Of a stretch of 64,000 bases of DNA, positions 29,017 through 40,021 are shown piece by piece. Position 1 is the first letter of the stretch. Each line of letters begins with the position of its first letter. Source of the DNA: Alphaproteobacteria bacterium. Its GTDB lineage: Bacteria > Pseudomonadota > Alphaproteobacteria > Caulobacterales > Aquidulcibacteraceae. A model generated the notes under the pieces. That model worked only from the letters and a program-made list of their open reading frames with translations, was not told the origin of the DNA and ran no database searches. The stretch is taken from positions 1 to 64,000 of the forward strand of contig WGNI01000001.1 in assembly GCA_016124655.1 (NCBI GenBank), in the 5' to 3' direction. The translations under genes were made by a program, and so were the position numbers.

Positions 29017-31764
29017 ATGTCAGATCAAGATCCAAACGAGCCCGAAGACGGCGGCGTCGAGCCGTCGCATCAGCCGCTGCCTAAGGGTGTTGCGCTGATC
29101 GATATCGAAGACGAACTCAAGCGCTCCTATCTCGATTACGCCATGAGCGTGATCGTTTCGCGCGCTTTGCCGGATGCGCGCGACGGCCTGAAGCCCGTGC
29201 ATCGCCGGATCCTGTACGGGATGTACGAAGCGGGCAACACGCCGGACAAGTCCTACCGCAAGAGCGCAAACACTGTCGGCGAAGTTATGGGCCGCTATCA
29301 CCCGCACGGCGACAGCGCGATCTATGAAGCGCTGGTGCGCATGGCGCAGGATTTTTCGATGGGCCTGCCGCTGATCGACGGGCAGGGCAATTTCGGCTCG
29401 ATCGACGGGGATAGCCCCGCGGCGATGCGCTACACCGAAAGCCGGCTGGCCAAACCGGCGATGTTCCTGTTGCAGGACATTGACGAAGACACCGTCGATT
29501 TCCAGGACAATTACGACGCCTCGCGCCGGGAGCCGCAAGTGGTTCCCGCGCGGTTTCCCAATCTGCTCGTCAATGGCGGCGGCGGCATCGCGGTCGGCAT
29601 GGCGACGAACATCCCGCCGCACAATCTGCGCGAAGTGATTGATGCGGCGACGGCGCTGATCGATACGCCCGACATTTCCGATCTGGACCTTCTGGAGATC
29701 GTGCCGGGACCGGACTTTCCCACCGGTTGCGAAATCCTCGGCAGGACAGCGGCGCGCGCCGCGCTTCTGACCGGGCGCGGTTCGGTGATTCAGCGCGCGC
29801 GGTTCAAGAACGAAACGATCCGCGGGCGCGAGGCGTTCGTGTTCACGGAGGTGCCGTTCCAGGTGAACAAGGCCAGCGTCTATGAGCGCATCGGCGAGCT
29901 GGTGAAGGAAAAGCGCATCGAAGGCGTCGCGGAAGTGCGCGACGAATCCAACCGCTTCGGCATTCGCCTGGTGGTGGAGCTCAAGCGCGACGCGGTGCCG
30001 GACGTAGTGCTCAACCAGCTTTATCGTTTCACGGCGCTGCAATCGTCTTTCGGCTACAACATGCTGGCGCTGAACAATGGCCGCCCGGAGCAAATGGGCT
30101 TGCGGGCGCTGTTGCAGGCGTTCGTCAGCTTCCGCGAGCAGGTCGTTACGCGGCGCACGAAGCACCGCCTGGCGCAGGCGCGCAAGAAGGGCCACGAAAC
30201 GGTGGGTCTGGCGATTGCGGTGGCCAATATCGACGAAGTGATCCGCGTGATCCGCAATGCGCCGGATCCATCCGCGGCGCGCGAGGCCTTGATGGCGCGC
30301 GCTTGGCCGATCGGGGATATGGCGCCGCTGATCGCGCTGATCGCCGATCCGCGCACGGTGGTGACGGAAGAGAATGCGATCCGGTTGTCGGAAGAGCAGG
30401 CCCGCGCCATTCTGGAGCTGCGGCTGCAACGACTGACCGGTCTCGGTCGCGAGGACATCGCCAAGGCGGCGACCGAAATCGCTGAACAAATCCGCGACAT
30501 GCTCGACATCCTGGGTTCGCGCCAGCGCATCATGGACATCATCAAGGCGGAAATGGCGGAGGTGCGCGGGCTTTTCGGCGTGGATCGGAGGACGCCCTTC
30601 TCCGAAGCCGACAGCGACATTGACGATGAATCGCTGATCCCGCGGGAAGACATGGTCGTCACCGTCACGCATGGCGGCTACGTCAAGCGCACGCCTTTGA
30701 CGCTCTACCGCACGCAGCGGCGCGGCGGCAAAGGCAAGGCCGGGATGGTCACCAAAGACGAGGATTTCGTCACGCGGCTGTTCGTGGCTTCGACGCACAC
30801 GCCGATCCTGTTCTTCTCCTCCAAAGGCATGGTCTACAAGGAGAAGGTGTGGCGTCTGCCGCAAGGCGATCCGCGGACCAAGGGCCGGGCGCTCGTGAAC
30901 ATGCTGCCTTTGGAGCAAGGCGAATCCATCACTTCGCTGATGGCGCTGCCGGAAGACGAGCACGATTGGGATCGGCTGGACGTGATGTTCGCCACCAAGT
31001 CCGGACAGGTGCGGCGCAACAAGTTGTCCGACTTCGTGCAGGTCAATCGCGCCGGCAAGATCGCCATGAAGCTCGATGAGGGCGACGGCATCGTCGCGGT
31101 GGAGATCTGCTCCGACGCCGACGACATTCTGCTCACCACGGCCGGGGCGATGTGCATTCGTTTCCGGGTCGATGATGTGCGCGTGTTCAAAGGCCGGGAA
31201 TCGACGGGCGTGCGCGGCATCGATCTGAAGGACGGCGACCGCGTCATCGGCATGGCCGTGCTCAAACATGTCGATATCGCGCCGGCCGAAGCGCGCGCTT
31301 ATTTCAAGTGGGATGCAAGCAATCGCGACGGCGCGGGTTCGGTCGATGGCGATTCCGGCGAAGAGGGCGCGGAGGCGGATGTGCCGTTCGAGCGGCTCTC
31401 CTGGTTGAAGACGCAGGAGCAATTCATCCTCACCGTCACCTCTGAGGGTTTCGGCAAGCGCGCGTCTTCGTTTGAATACCGGACCACGGGTCGCGGCGGC
31501 AAAGGCCTCATCGCGCATCGCATTCCGGATAAGTCGGACGCGCGTCTTGTGGGCGCGTTTCCCGTGCACGAAGGCGAGGACTTGATGCTCGTCACCGATC
31601 GCGGTCAGCTGATCCGCATGCCGATGGAGGGCATCCGCATCGGCGGGCGCGCCACGCAGGGCGTCACGCTTATCCGCGTGGGCGAGGACGAACATGTCGT
31701 CGCCGCCGAACGCATTGAGGAGGTTGCCGACGACGGCGAAGCAGAAGGCGCTGAACCCGCATGA
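29017..31764 (+). CDS. gyrA: DNA gyrase subunit A
   Basis: Breakage-reunion subunit of gyrase, which introduces negative supercoils. It has 915 residues from the ATG at 29017. Catalytic Tyr139 lies in [10 protein letters not shown]. The quinolone-determining region reads [15 protein letters not shown], with Ser100 and Glu104 at the positions of E. coli Ser83 and Asp87, a natural combination in many species. The GyrA box QRRGGKG near 570 starts the DNA-wrapping C-terminal domain. A short hairpin (GCGGC-GAA-GCCGC, 28973-28985) lies in the leader. It overlaps coaD by four bases. Confidence 0.98.
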   Translation: MSDQDPNEPEDGGVEPSHQPLPKGVALIDIEDELKRSYLDYAMSVIVSRALPDARDGLKPVHRRILYGMYEAGNTPDKSYRKSANTVGEVMGRYHPHGDSAIYEALVRMAQDFSMGLPLIDGQGNFGSIDGDSPAAMRYTESRLAKPAMFLLQDIDEDTVDFQDNYDASRREPQVVPARFPNLLVNGGGGIAVGMATNIPPHNLREVIDAATALIDTPDISDLDLLEIVPGPDFPTGCEILGRTAARAALLTGRGSVIQRARFKNETIRGREAFVFTEVPFQVNKASVYERIGELVKEKRIEGVAEVRDESNRFGIRLVVELKRDAVPDVVLNQLYRFTALQSSFGYNMLALNNGRPEQMGLRALLQAFVSFREQVVTRRTKHRLAQARKKGHETVGLAIAVANIDEVIRVIRNAPDPSAAREALMARAWPIGDMAPLIALIADPRTVVTEENAIRLSEEQARAILELRLQRLTGLGREDIAKAATEIAEQIRDMLDILGSRQRIMDIIKAEMAEVRGLFGVDRRTPFSEADSDIDDESLIPREDMVVTVTHGGYVKRTPLTLYRTQRRGGKGKAGMVTKDEDFVTRLFVASTHTPILFFSSKGMVYKEKVWRLPQGDPRTKGRALVNMLPLEQGESITSLMALPEDEHDWDRLDVMFATKSGQVRRNKLSDFVQVNRAGKIAMKLDEGDGIVAVEICSDADDILLTTAGAMCIRFRVDDVRVFKGRESTGVRGIDLKDGDRVIGMAVLKHVDIAPAEARAYFKWDASNRDGAGSVDGDSGEEGAEADVPFERLSWLKTQEQFILTVTSEGFGKRASSFEYRTTGRGGKGLIAHRIPDKSDARLVGAFPVHEGEDLMLVTDRGQLIRMPMEGIRIGGRATQGVTLIRVGEDEHVVAAERIEEVADDGEAEGAEPA

Positions 31765-32264
31765 CCACGTCCGCCGTCAGGGTCGGCCTTTATCCTGGAA
31801 CCTTCGATCCGATCACGAACGGCCATCTCGACATCATCCGCCGCGGGGCAAAGCTGGTCGACCGACTGGTGATCGGGGTCGCGATCAATCGCGACAAGGG
31901 CCCGCTCTTCACCCTTGAGGAGCGCGTGGAGATGGTGCAGCGCGAGTGCGCGGCCATCACGACGGCTTCCATCGATGTCCGTCCTTTTGACACATTGCTC
32001 ATGTCATTCGCGCAAGAAGTCGGCGCCGGCGTGATCGTGCGGGGCTTAAGGGCGGTTTCGGACTTCGAGTACGAGTTTCAAATGGTCGGAATGAACCAGA
32101 AGCTCAATCCGGCGATCGAGACCGTGTTCCTCATGGCCGATCCGCATTGTCAGGCGATCGCCTCGCGGCTGGTGAAAGAAATCGCCAGGCTCGGCGGGGA
32201 TGTCGCCTCTTTTGTGCCTGCTGATGTGCAGCGGCGCTTGAAGGTCAAATACGGAAAGCCATGA
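31761..32264 (+). CDS. coaD: Phosphopantetheine adenylyltransferase
   Basis: Joins ATP and 4'-phosphopantetheine to give dephospho-CoA, the penultimate step of CoA synthesis. It has 167 residues. The nucleotidyltransferase motif [21 protein letters not shown] lies near the N-terminus, followed by [22 protein letters not shown] and the C-terminal SSRLVKEIA-like [15 protein letters not shown]. It is coupled to gyrA and to the following cyclophilin by four-base overlaps. Confidence 0.97.
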   Translation: MTTSAVRVGLYPGTFDPITNGHLDIIRRGAKLVDRLVIGVAINRDKGPLFTLEERVEMVQRECAAITTASIDVRPFDTLLMSFAQEVGAGVIVRGLRAVSDFEYEFQMVGMNQKLNPAIETVFLMADPHCQAIASRLVKEIARLGGDVASFVPADVQRRLKVKYGKP

Positions 32265-33148
32265 TGCGCGGTGTCTTCGTTCTGTTGAGTTGCCTGTTTC
32301 TGGCCGTTTCCGGCGCGGCTTATGCGCAGCCGCGCGCGCCGGACCCGACGAAGTGGCGTGCGCTCGATCCGGAAAACACGCTCTATATCGATACCCGGGG
32401 CGGTCGCATCGTCATCGAGATGTATCCAGAAGTCGCGCCGCAGCACGTGCAGCAGGTGACGACACTCGCGCGCGCCCGCTTCTATGACGGCTTGACATTT
32501 CACCGCGTGATCGACGGCTTCATGGCGCAGGGCGGCGATCCGCTCGGCACCGGGGAAGGCGCTTCGCAACTGCCGGATCTGCAGTCAGAATTTCTCTTCC
32601 GTCGCGGGCTGGAGATGCCGTTCGTGGAGGCGACGTTCCGGGGCGGCGCGCGGCAGGGCTTCTACAAGGCGCTGCCGATCGAAACGCAGCCCGACGAGCA
32701 GATGGCGGTGACTCGCGACGGCCGCGCCTCGGCGTGGGCGCTGCATTGCCCCGGCATTCTCTCCATGGCGCGCGCGGATGCGCCGAACTCCGCCAACAGC
32801 CAGTTCTTCATCATGCGCGCGCCTTATCCCTCGCTCGACAAGCGCTACACGATCTGGGGCCGCGTGGTGTGGGGCATGGATGCGGTGATGGCGCTGGCCA
32901 TCGGCGATCCGCCGGCGCAGCCCGACCGCATGCTGCAGGTGCGCGTCGCCTCTGATCTGCCGCCAGAGGAACGCGCGCCGATTTTCGTGCTGCGCTCGGA
33001 TTCAACCGATTTCCGCCAGCTCATCGAGCGCATGCGGCGCGAGCGCGGCGCGGACTTTTCTGTGTGTGATGTGCAAATTCCCGCCCGTGTGCCGGGCGAT
33101 TCAGAACGGGAGCGCCGCTGGTGGTCGATCATACCTCTGATCAATTGA
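32261..33148 (+). CDS. Exported cyclophilin-type peptidyl-prolyl isomerase
   Basis: PPIase acting on periplasmic proteins. It has 295 residues with an N-terminal signal peptide (predicted cut after AYA, residue 22). The cyclophilin core has FYDGLTFHRVIDGFMAQGGDPLGTG and NSANSQFFIMRAPYPSLDKRYTIWGRVVWGMDAV. A roughly 50-residue insertion separates these halves, and a C-terminal extension of about 60 residues follows the core; both are unlike compact E. coli PpiB. It overlaps coaD and, by 28 bases, the next cyclophilin gene. Confidence 0.9.
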   Translation: MMRGVFVLLSCLFLAVSGAAYAQPRAPDPTKWRALDPENTLYIDTRGGRIVIEMYPEVAPQHVQQVTTLARARFYDGLTFHRVIDGFMAQGGDPLGTGEGASQLPDLQSEFLFRRGLEMPFVEATFRGGARQGFYKALPIETQPDEQMAVTRDGRASAWALHCPGILSMARADAPNSANSQFFIMRAPYPSLDKRYTIWGRVVWGMDAVMALAIGDPPAQPDRMLQVRVASDLPPEERAPIFVLRSDSTDFRQLIERMRRERGADFSVCDVQIPARVPGDSERERRWWSIIPLIN

Positions 33149-33579
33149 TCATGACGCTGGAGACGGGCGAAGTGACGATCAAACTTCGCCCTGACCTTGC
33201 CCCGCAGCATGTGGCGCGGATTTCGGAGCTTGCGCAGGAAGGCTTCTATGACGGGGTGGTTTTCCATCGCGTGATCGACGGCTTCATGGCGCAAGGCGGC
33301 GACCCTTCCGGCAGCGGCCGGGGCGGGTCCGACAAGCCCGACCTGCCGGCGGAATTCTCGCGTGAGGCGCATGTGCGCGGCGTGTGCTCGATGGCGCGCA
33401 CGAACGATCCGAACTCCGCGAACAGCCAATTCTTCATCTGCTTCGACGATGCGCGCTTCCTCGACCGCCAATACACCGTGTGGGGACAGGTGACGGCGGG
33501 CATGGAGCATGTCGACGCGTTGCCGAAGGGCGAGCCGCCGCGCACGCCGGGGAAGATCATCTCGATGCGTCTGGCGTAA
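33121..33579 (+). CDS. Cytoplasmic cyclophilin-type peptidyl-prolyl isomerase
   Basis: Compact 152-residue cyclophilin without a signal peptide, PpiB-like. Core motifs are FYDGVVFHRVIDGFMAQGGDPSGSG and NSANSQFFICFDDARFLDRQYTVWGQVTAGMEHVD. I start it at the GTG at 33121, preceded by GGGAG and giving an N-terminal strand that fits the fold; the ATG at 33151 would cut into the first strand. It overlaps the exported paralogue by 28 bases, so the two are made as a pair. Confidence 0.9.
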   Translation: MVDHTSDQLIMTLETGEVTIKLRPDLAPQHVARISELAQEGFYDGVVFHRVIDGFMAQGGDPSGSGRGGSDKPDLPAEFSREAHVRGVCSMARTNDPNSANSQFFICFDDARFLDRQYTVWGQVTAGMEHVDALPKGEPPRTPGKIISMRLA

Positions 33580-34558
33580 GCGCGAAGTCCGCTTCGACGG
33601 GCCGGTGATCGGAGCCGGTGCGCGGGCCGCGCGCGATGCGCAGTGTGGTCAGCGTGGGCGACGCATAGATGTGATCAATTGGCGCGATGGGCAGCGCTGA
33701 AGGCCAGGTGGCGAGATTCTGCGTGCGCCGGATCAAGCCGCTGCGCGCGTCGAGATCGCGGATCGCGTGCGTCCAGGGCGTAAGATTGAAGTCGCCCATC
33801 AACACGACATTGCGGCGCGGCGTTCGGCGTAATTCGCTGAGCACCAGGCGCAGGTCGCGCCGCTGCGCGTAGAGCGAGGGCGGCCGGCGCACATGCGCCG
33901 CGATAACGCGCACGATTTCGCCACGCACACGATAGTCCGCCGCGGCCAGCCGGGAATAGAGCGGATAGTGACGGTTGCGCCGTGCGATGAACGGGCCAGT
34001 CGGCGTTTCGCGCGTGTTGGGCAGAGGCGGCGTGCGCGAGAGGATGTAGACGCGGCAGTAGGGCCAGGAATTGCAGCGTGTCCAGTAAGGCCACTTCCGC
34101 CGCAATGGGGCGAGGGCTGCAAGATCGGCGTCGGTGACTTCGTAGAGCGCGACAAAGTCGGCGTCCTGCTTCTGCAGGTAGGTGCGCGTGCGGGCGATAT
34201 CCGGGCTGCCTTCGTGGATGTTGTGGGAGATCACGCGGATCGCGGCGGCGCCCGGCTGCGGCGCAAGGGGCGGTTTCAGCGCGCGCAGCGCGTCGGGCAA
34301 GACCAAGGCCGCGAAGGCCGCTGCGGCGAACGCAAACGCCCAGAATCGTCCATCGCGCAGCACGCGCCCACGGTGCGCCGCCACGCAGCCGATGACGCCA
34401 GACAGGGCCATCGCCAACGGAAGGGGCGCTGCCTGATTGACGAGGTCAAACGCCGGCATGAGGCCCGCGAGAAGCGAGGCAGCCGCCAGGCCCGCAGCGA
34501 GGCAGGCCGTGGCGGTTGCAAGCGCCTCGAACGCGCGCACTGGAAGACGGACGGCCAC
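33557..34558 (-). CDS. Membrane-anchored endonuclease/exonuclease/phosphatase family protein
   Basis: This 333-residue protein has about three hydrophobic helices in the first 90 residues, then an EEP-superfamily domain. Metal and catalytic motifs are [13 protein letters not shown] (first Asn), the VTDAD loop, [15 protein letters not shown] (Asp/Asn pair), and IDHIYASP plus [11 protein letters not shown] near the end (Asp-His). The catalytic domain probably faces the periplasm; substrate (lipid phosphodiester or nucleic acid) is unknown. The start is the GTG at 34558 because AGGAGAAGG lies directly upstream. The last 23 bases overlap the convergent cyclophilin gene. Confidence 0.85.
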   Translation of the reverse strand: MAVRLPVRAFEALATATACLAAGLAAASLLAGLMPAFDLVNQAAPLPLAMALSGVIGCVAAHRGRVLRDGRFWAFAFAAAAFAALVLPDALRALKPPLAPQPGAAAIRVISHNIHEGSPDIARTRTYLQKQDADFVALYEVTDADLAALAPLRRKWPYWTRCNSWPYCRVYILSRTPPLPNTRETPTGPFIARRNRHYPLYSRLAAADYRVRGEIVRVIAAHVRRPPSLYAQRRDLRLVLSELRRTPRRNVVLMGDFNLTPWTHAIRDLDARSGLIRRTQNLATWPSALPIAPIDHIYASPTLTTLRIARGPRTGSDHRPVEADFALTPDASR

Positions 34559-34652
34559 GCCTTCTCCTATCGCACGCGCCGTCGCGTGTGCGCGGCGTTT
34601 CCCGCGGGCGGCGGCTCGCTTTGGCCCGAAAAACAGTCTAGGCGAACCGCCG

Positions 34653-35711
34653 ATGCGGACGGACGCCTTTGATTTCGACTTGCCGGAAGCGCTTATTGCG
34701 CTGGCGCCGGCGCGTCCGCGCGAGCGTGCGCGGCTCCTGCATGCGCCCGTGCGCGGGCCGTTTGGCGATCTTCGGGTCAGCGATTTGCCGGCGCTTGTCC
34801 GGCCGGGCGACGTGCTTGTGGTGAACGACACCAAGGTGATTGCAGCGGCGCTGAATGGCGCACGTGCGAGCCGGCAGGCCGGGGCGCCGCCGGTGCGCAT
34901 TGAAGCGCTGTTGCACAAGCGGGAGGACGCGGCAACGTGGCGAGCGTTCGCAAAACCCTTGAAGCGGTTGCGCGAAGGCGAAACCATTGCGTTTGGCGGC
35001 AGTTTGAACGCGATCGTGGTGGAGAGGGCGGAGAGCGACATCGTCCTAAAGTTCGATCGCGCGGGCGAGGCGCTTGACGCTGCGATCGCCGCTGCCGGAG
35101 CACCGCCCTTGCCGCCTTATATCGCGGGGCGCCGCGCGCGCAGCGCGGAGGACGCCGACGACTATCAGACCATGTTCGCCCAGCGGAGCGGCGCGGTCGC
35201 TGCGCCGACGGCGGGTCTGCATTTCACGCCGGCATTGCTGGACCAGGTGCGATCCGCGGGCGCTGATGTCGTCTCGATTACCCTGCATGTCGGAGCAGGC
35301 ACGTTTATGCCGGTGAAGACGGAAACGGTGGATGGGCACACGATGCATTCGGAGTGGCGTTCGGTTTCGCCCGACGCTGCGCACACGCTGAACGCAGCGC
35401 GCACGCGCGGAGGCCGGATCATAGCCATCGGCACAACGGCGTTGCGGTCGCTTGAATCGGCGGCGGACGCTTCCGGCGAAATTCACGCGTGCAGCGGGGA
35501 TACCGATATTTTCATCACGCCCGGCTACCGGTTTCGCGCGATCGATCTGTTGTGGACCAATTTCCATTTGCCGCGCTCGACGCTGTTTATGCTGGTGGCG
35601 GCGTTCGCGGGACTTGAACGAGCGCATGCGGCTTACGCGCACGCGATCGCGCACGCGTATCGTTTCTATTCCTTTGGCGACGCGTGCCTGTTCGAGCGGG
35701 CGGACGCATGA
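34653..35711 (+). CDS. queA: S-adenosylmethionine:tRNA ribosyltransferase-isomerase
   Basis: Transfers and isomerises the ribosyl group of SAM onto preQ1 in tRNA to give epoxyqueuosine. It has 352 residues from the ATG at 34653. It shows [62 protein letters not shown] and [24 protein letters not shown], all QueA hallmarks. It overlaps tgt by four bases, giving the classical queA-tgt queuosine pair. Confidence 0.97.
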   Translation: MRTDAFDFDLPEALIALAPARPRERARLLHAPVRGPFGDLRVSDLPALVRPGDVLVVNDTKVIAAALNGARASRQAGAPPVRIEALLHKREDAATWRAFAKPLKRLREGETIAFGGSLNAIVVERAESDIVLKFDRAGEALDAAIAAAGAPPLPPYIAGRRARSAEDADDYQTMFAQRSGAVAAPTAGLHFTPALLDQVRSAGADVVSITLHVGAGTFMPVKTETVDGHTMHSEWRSVSPDAAHTLNAARTRGGRIIAIGTTALRSLESAADASGEIHACSGDTDIFITPGYRFRAIDLLWTNFHLPRSTLFMLVAAFAGLERAHAAYAHAIAHAYRFYSFGDACLFERADA

Positions 35712-36832
35712 GCGCCTTTCCATTCTTGATTTCTGCGCGCGACGGCGCTGCGCGCACGGGCCATCTGGAAACGCCGCGCGGGCGTATTCGCACGCCGGCC
35801 TTCATGCCGGTGGGAACGGCAGCGACGGTGAAGGCGCTGACGGTGGATCAGGTCGAAGCGGCTGGCGCGGACATCATTCTCGGCAACACCTATCATCTGA
35901 TGTTGCGGCCGGGCGCGGAGCGCATGCGCCGGCTCGGCGGTCTGCATCGCTTCATGCGCTGGCGTGGGCCAATCCTCACCGATTCCGGCGGCTTTCAAGT
36001 CATGTCGCTGGCGAACCTGCGCGACATTTCCGAAGAAGGCGTGACGTTTCGCAGCCATATCGACGGCTCCGCGCATGCGCTTTCTCCCGAGCGCGCGATG
36101 GATATCCAAGCCGATTGCCTGGGCGCGGATATCGTCATGCAGCTGGATGAATGTCCGGCATTGCCTGCGCCGCAGGAGGATGTACGCCGGGCGATGGAGC
36201 GGTCGCTGCGCTGGGCTAAGCGCTGCAAGACTGCGTTCGGGGTGCGTACCGAACAGAATCTTTTCGCGATTGTGCAAGGCGGCGTCGATGCTGGCATGCG
36301 GCGCGCCTCCGCAGACGCGCTCACGGATATCGGTTTCGATGGCTATGCGATCGGCGGCCTCGCGGTCGGGGAAAGCCATCATGAAATGCTGGCGACGCTG
36401 GAGATCACGACGCCACATCTGCCCTCGGAGCGGCCGCGCTATCTGATGGGCGTCGGCAAGCCGATCGACATCGTGGAATCGGTTGTGCGCGGCATAGACA
36501 TGTTCGATTGCGTTCTGCCGACGCGATCGGGCCGCCACGGACAGGCGTGGTCGGATGAAGGCCCGCTCAATCTGAAGAATGCGCGGTTCGCGGAGGACGA
36601 CACGCCGCTTGACGCATCGAGCGCTTGCCCCGCGAGCAGCGCCTATTCGAAGGCTTATCTGCATCACCTGGTGAAGGCGCAGGAGACGCTCGGCCAGGTG
36701 CTCTTGTCCTGGCACAATGTCGCTTATTATCAGGATCTGATGCGCCGCCTGCGCGAGGCCATTGCGCAGCAACGCCTGCAGGCGTTCGCCGCCGACTTCC
36801 GTGACCGTGGGCGCGGCGACGCGCAGTCTTAG
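35708..36832 (+). CDS. tgt: Queuine tRNA-ribosyltransferase with reduced zinc site
   Basis: Exchanges guanine-34 of GUN-anticodon tRNAs for preQ1. It has 374 residues from the ATG at 35708. The active-site region [12 protein letters not shown] holds Asp92, the [12 protein letters not shown] loop holds the nucleophilic Asp, and GGLAVGES contributes to base binding. In E. coli-type enzymes zinc is held by three Cys and one His (CXCX2C...H). Here the equivalent residues are Ser305, Cys307, Ser310 and His336, so two of the three cysteines are missing. It overlaps the convergent lipoprotein gene by four bases. Confidence 0.96.
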   Translation: MSAFPFLISARDGAARTGHLETPRGRIRTPAFMPVGTAATVKALTVDQVEAAGADIILGNTYHLMLRPGAERMRRLGGLHRFMRWRGPILTDSGGFQVMSLANLRDISEEGVTFRSHIDGSAHALSPERAMDIQADCLGADIVMQLDECPALPAPQEDVRRAMERSLRWAKRCKTAFGVRTEQNLFAIVQGGVDAGMRRASADALTDIGFDGYAIGGLAVGESHHEMLATLEITTPHLPSERPRYLMGVGKPIDIVESVVRGIDMFDCVLPTRSGRHGQAWSDEGPLNLKNARFAEDDTPLDASSACPASSAYSKAYLHHLVKAQETLGQVLLSWHNVAYYQDLMRRLREAIAQQRLQAFAADFRDRGRGDAQS

Positions 36833-37464
36833 GGCGGGGTCGCGGTTCCCTGCTGCTGCGGCCGACGATCGTCATCGTCGTCACGATTGCGGCGGCGCTC
36901 TTCCTGCGGCGGCGGCGGCGCGGGCACGACGCCGCGGCAGCCGAGCGCTGCGCCATAGCCGCGCAAAAAAGACCGCCGCATTTCGCCCAGCTCCACCGCG
37001 CGTTGCGCCTCGCGCTCGGCGCGCGTCGCGCCTGACAGGCGCCGCACCCACGACCGGAACGGCACCACGTCGCTGGTGGTGTCGCGCACAGCGCTGAGCG
37101 CTGCATCCTGGGCGCTATCGGCGCCGCGCTCGGCCCAGCTCTCGTCTTCGCCTGGCTGGTACGATTCCCGGCCGAGCACTGCGTCGAGCTGGCCGATTTC
37201 GTAGAGCACGGCCGGGCAGCCGCCGAGCAGCGTCGTAGAGACATAAGGATAGTTCAATCGCGCCAGAACAGGCGGAATGTCGGGCCGGATCAGGCCGACG
37301 TCGCGCAAGGGCGAGGTCGCCGCATCGGCGACGCCGCGGCGGGCGGCGTCCATTCGGCCTTCGTCGCCGCCGCGGCGGGATGCGCATGCCGTTACGCTCA
37401 TCACGGCGACGCCGACCAGCGCCATCCTGGTTGCGAACGCTCTAAACGATTTGCCTCGCGTCAT
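36829..37464 (-). CDS. Predicted lipoprotein of unknown function
   Basis: This 211-residue protein has a long signal peptide and the lipobox VTAC (Cys27). The central part contains [38 protein letters not shown] and an Arg/Glu-rich helical section. The last 25 residues are a Pro/Arg/Asp/Gln low-complexity tail. The pattern fits a conserved alphaproteobacterial envelope protein, but I cannot name a function. Its stop overlaps the tgt stop tail to tail. Confidence 0.7.
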   Translation of the reverse strand: MTRGKSFRAFATRMALVGVAVMSVTACASRRGGDEGRMDAARRGVADAATSPLRDVGLIRPDIPPVLARLNYPYVSTTLLGGCPAVLYEIGQLDAVLGRESYQPGEDESWAERGADSAQDAALSAVRDTTSDVVPFRSWVRRLSGATRAEREAQRAVELGEMRRSFLRGYGAALGCRGVVPAPPPPQEERRRNRDDDDDRRPQQQGTATPP

Positions 37465-37573
37465 TGCGCCTTACCCCAAGCAAGCGAGCCTTCTACACGG
37501 CTTCGCGCGCCGCGGCCAAGGCGCTGGCGCATCGCTTGTGAGGGCGCGCGCGACGGGATAGGCAGCCACCATC

Positions 37574-40021
37574 GTGCTCCCGATTGACGCCGTTCTGCCC
37601 GCCCTGTGCGACGCCCTGCGCGAGGGAACCGAAGCCGTGCTGGCTGCGCCGCCGGGTGCGGGGAAAACCACGCGCGCGCCATTGGCGCTCAAGGACGAGC
37701 CCTGGGCGCGCACGGGAAAGCTCATCGTGCTCGCGCCGCGCCGGCTGGCGGCGCGGGCGGCGGCGGCGCGCATGGCTGCGCAAATGGGCGACCGGGTTGG
37801 CGGGGAGATCGGCTATCGCGTGCGGTTGGATTCGCAGGTCAGCGCACGGACGCGCGTAGAGGTGGTCACCGAGGGCGTGTTCACGCGCATGGTCCTCGAC
37901 GACCCGGCGCTCGCGGGGATCTGCGGGGTTCTTTTCGACGAATTTCACGAGCGCAGTCTGGAAGGGGATCTGGCGCTGGCTCTGGCGCGGGATGCGCAGC
38001 AGGGGTTGCGGCCAGAGCTGCGCCTTTTGGTCATGTCAGCAACCTTGGATGTCGATCGCGTGTCCACGCTCTTGGGCGGCGCGCCGACAATCGTTTCCGA
38101 AGGACGGATGTTTCCCGTTGTGGTGAACTATGCGCCGCGCGACGCGGCGAAGACCTTGGAAGCCGATATGGCCGCGCTGATCGCACGGGCGATGCGCGGG
38201 GCGCCGGGCGACGTGCTCGCGTTCTTGCCCGGCGCGCGCGAGATCGAGCGCACCGCGTCGGCCTTGCGCGATCGCATCGACACCGCCGCGACAGATGTGT
38301 TTCCGCTCTACGCGGCCCTTGGTCCAGAGGCGCAAGACGCGGCGGTCGCGCCTGCGCGCGACGGCCGGCGCAAGATCGTGCTGGCGACGTCGATTGCGGA
38401 AACCAGTTTGACGATCGAAGGCGTGCGCATTGTCGTCGACAGCGGGCTTGCGCGGCGGCCGCGGTTCGAGCCGGGACTCGGTTTGTCGCGTCTGGAGACG
38501 ACGCGCGCATCGCAGGCCGCGATCACACAGCGCGCCGGGCGCGCTGGGCGTGTCGCGGAAGGGGTGTGCTGGCGATTGTGGAGCGAAGGGGAGACGCGGG
38601 CGCTGCCGGCGTTCGATCGGCCGGAGATTCTTGACGCCGACCTTTCCGGCTTGGCGCTGACCTTGTCGGCGTGGGGCGTCGCCGACCCCGAAAGCCTGAG
38701 CTGGCTCGATCCGCCGCCGAAGCCCGCCTGGGCGCGCGCGGTCGCGGAACTGGAGCGCATCGGCGCGCGCGACAGCGAAGGACGCCTCACGCCATATGGC
38801 GCAAGGGCCGCACAAATGCCGTTGAGCCCGTCTTTGGCGCACATGGTGCTGCAGGCAGGAGAACGCGGCGCCGGCGCGCGCGCAGCGCATCTGGCGGTGG
38901 CGCTGACCGAACAGGGGCTTGGCGGCGATACGCCCGATCTCGAAGCGCGGCTGCAGCGCTGGGCGCGCGAGGATCACCCCCGCGCCCGCAACGCGCGTGC
39001 GCTGGCGGCGCGGATTGCGAAAGCCGCCGGCAGCGCTGGCATGGACGGGATGTCGCTGGGCGCGATCGCGGCGCTCGCGTTTCCCGATCGCATCGCCAAG
39101 GCGCGCGGCAAGGACAGCGGCGCGTTCCTCATGGCCAATGGCCGTGCGTGTGCGCTAGACCCGGCCGAGCCGCTGGCGCGCGCGGGCTACCTCGTCGTCG
39201 CCGACGCCACGGGCCGCGCCGATCGCGCGCGAATTCTGGCGGCGACCGAGCTCAGCGCGGAAGAGGTCGAGGGGGTCGCGGGTGAGGCGATGGAAACCCG
39301 CGATGAGATCGCGTTGGACGTCGACACCGGGGCGGTGCGCGCACGCAGAAGCAAGCGTCTCGGCGCGATTGTGTTGAGCGAAGCGCCGCTGGCGCGCGTC
39401 TCCGACGACGCTATCGCTGCAGCGATATTGGCGCATGTGCGGGCAACGGGCGTGGCGGGTTTGCCGTGGACCGAAACCGATGCGCATCTGCGCGCGCGCG
39501 TGGCGTTTCTGCGCGCGCTCGAACCAGACGCCTGGCCGGACTGGCGCGATGCTGCGTTGATGGAGACGTTGGACGCTTGGCTTGCGCCGGCGCTTATCGG
39601 CGCGAGCAGCTTGCGCGAGCTGGGAGACGGACGTCTCGGGGACGCGCTGGAGAACACGCTGGGCTATGCGGCGCGGCGCGTATTGGCGCAGGAGGCGCCT
39701 ACGCATTTCGATACGCCGGCGGGTGGGCGCGTCGCCATCGACTATGCGTGCGAGGGCGCGCCGGCGGTCGATGTGCGGCTGCAGGAATTTTTCGGCGAGG
39801 CGCGCCATCCCGCGATCGCGGGCGGGCGTGCGCCGCTCTTGTTGCGGCTCTTGTCGCCCGCGCAGCGCCCGATTCAAACCACACGGGATTTGCCTGGTTT
39901 CTGGCGCGGCTCTTATGCCGGCGTGCGCGCGGACATGCGTGGGCGCTATCCCAAACATCCCTGGCCGGAAGACCCGCTTGCCGCGGCGCCGACGCGTCGG
40001 GCAAAACCGAAGGGCGCGTGA
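37574..40021 (+). CDS. hrpB: ATP-dependent RNA helicase HrpB
   Basis: DEAH-type superfamily 2 helicase of 815 residues. Motif I PPGAGKTT is near 26-33, motif II DEFH in FDEFHERSLEGD, motif III VMSATLD, motif V VLATSIAETSLTIEGV and motif VI QRAGRAGRVAEG, followed by the HrpB-specific C-terminal region ending PKHPWPEDPL. The start is a GTG, as no ATG precedes motif I at a sensible distance. The role of HrpB is not well defined in bacteria. The next gene starts inside its stop codon (TGATG). Confidence 0.95.
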   Translation: MLPIDAVLPALCDALREGTEAVLAAPPGAGKTTRAPLALKDEPWARTGKLIVLAPRRLAARAAAARMAAQMGDRVGGEIGYRVRLDSQVSARTRVEVVTEGVFTRMVLDDPALAGICGVLFDEFHERSLEGDLALALARDAQQGLRPELRLLVMSATLDVDRVSTLLGGAPTIVSEGRMFPVVVNYAPRDAAKTLEADMAALIARAMRGAPGDVLAFLPGAREIERTASALRDRIDTAATDVFPLYAALGPEAQDAAVAPARDGRRKIVLATSIAETSLTIEGVRIVVDSGLARRPRFEPGLGLSRLETTRASQAAITQRAGRAGRVAEGVCWRLWSEGETRALPAFDRPEILDADLSGLALTLSAWGVADPESLSWLDPPPKPAWARAVAELERIGARDSEGRLTPYGARAAQMPLSPSLAHMVLQAGERGAGARAAHLAVALTEQGLGGDTPDLEARLQRWAREDHPRARNARALAARIAKAAGSAGMDGMSLGAIAALAFPDRIAKARGKDSGAFLMANGRACALDPAEPLARAGYLVVADATGRADRARILAATELSAEEVEGVAGEAMETRDEIALDVDTGAVRARRSKRLGAIVLSEAPLARVSDDAIAAAILAHVRATGVAGLPWTETDAHLRARVAFLRALEPDAWPDWRDAALMETLDAWLAPALIGASSLRELGDGRLGDALENTLGYAARRVLAQEAPTHFDTPAGGRVAIDYACEGAPAVDVRLQEFFGEARHPAIAGGRAPLLLRLLSPAQRPIQTTRDLPGFWRGSYAGVRADMRGRYPKHPWPEDPLAAAPTRRAKPKGA

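Noticed and set aside
29317-29331. Quinolone-resistance change in GyrA (Glu104 at the E. coli Asp87 position)
   Set aside because: Glu at this position is the natural residue in many bacteria, and Ser100 is unchanged. No resistance can be claimed.
29020-31695. An 891-codon open frame on the minus strand opposite gyrA
   Set aside because: GC-rich codon use makes antisense frames stay open. The translation is low-complexity His/Arg-rich with no recognisable domain, while gyrA is unmistakable on the plus strand.
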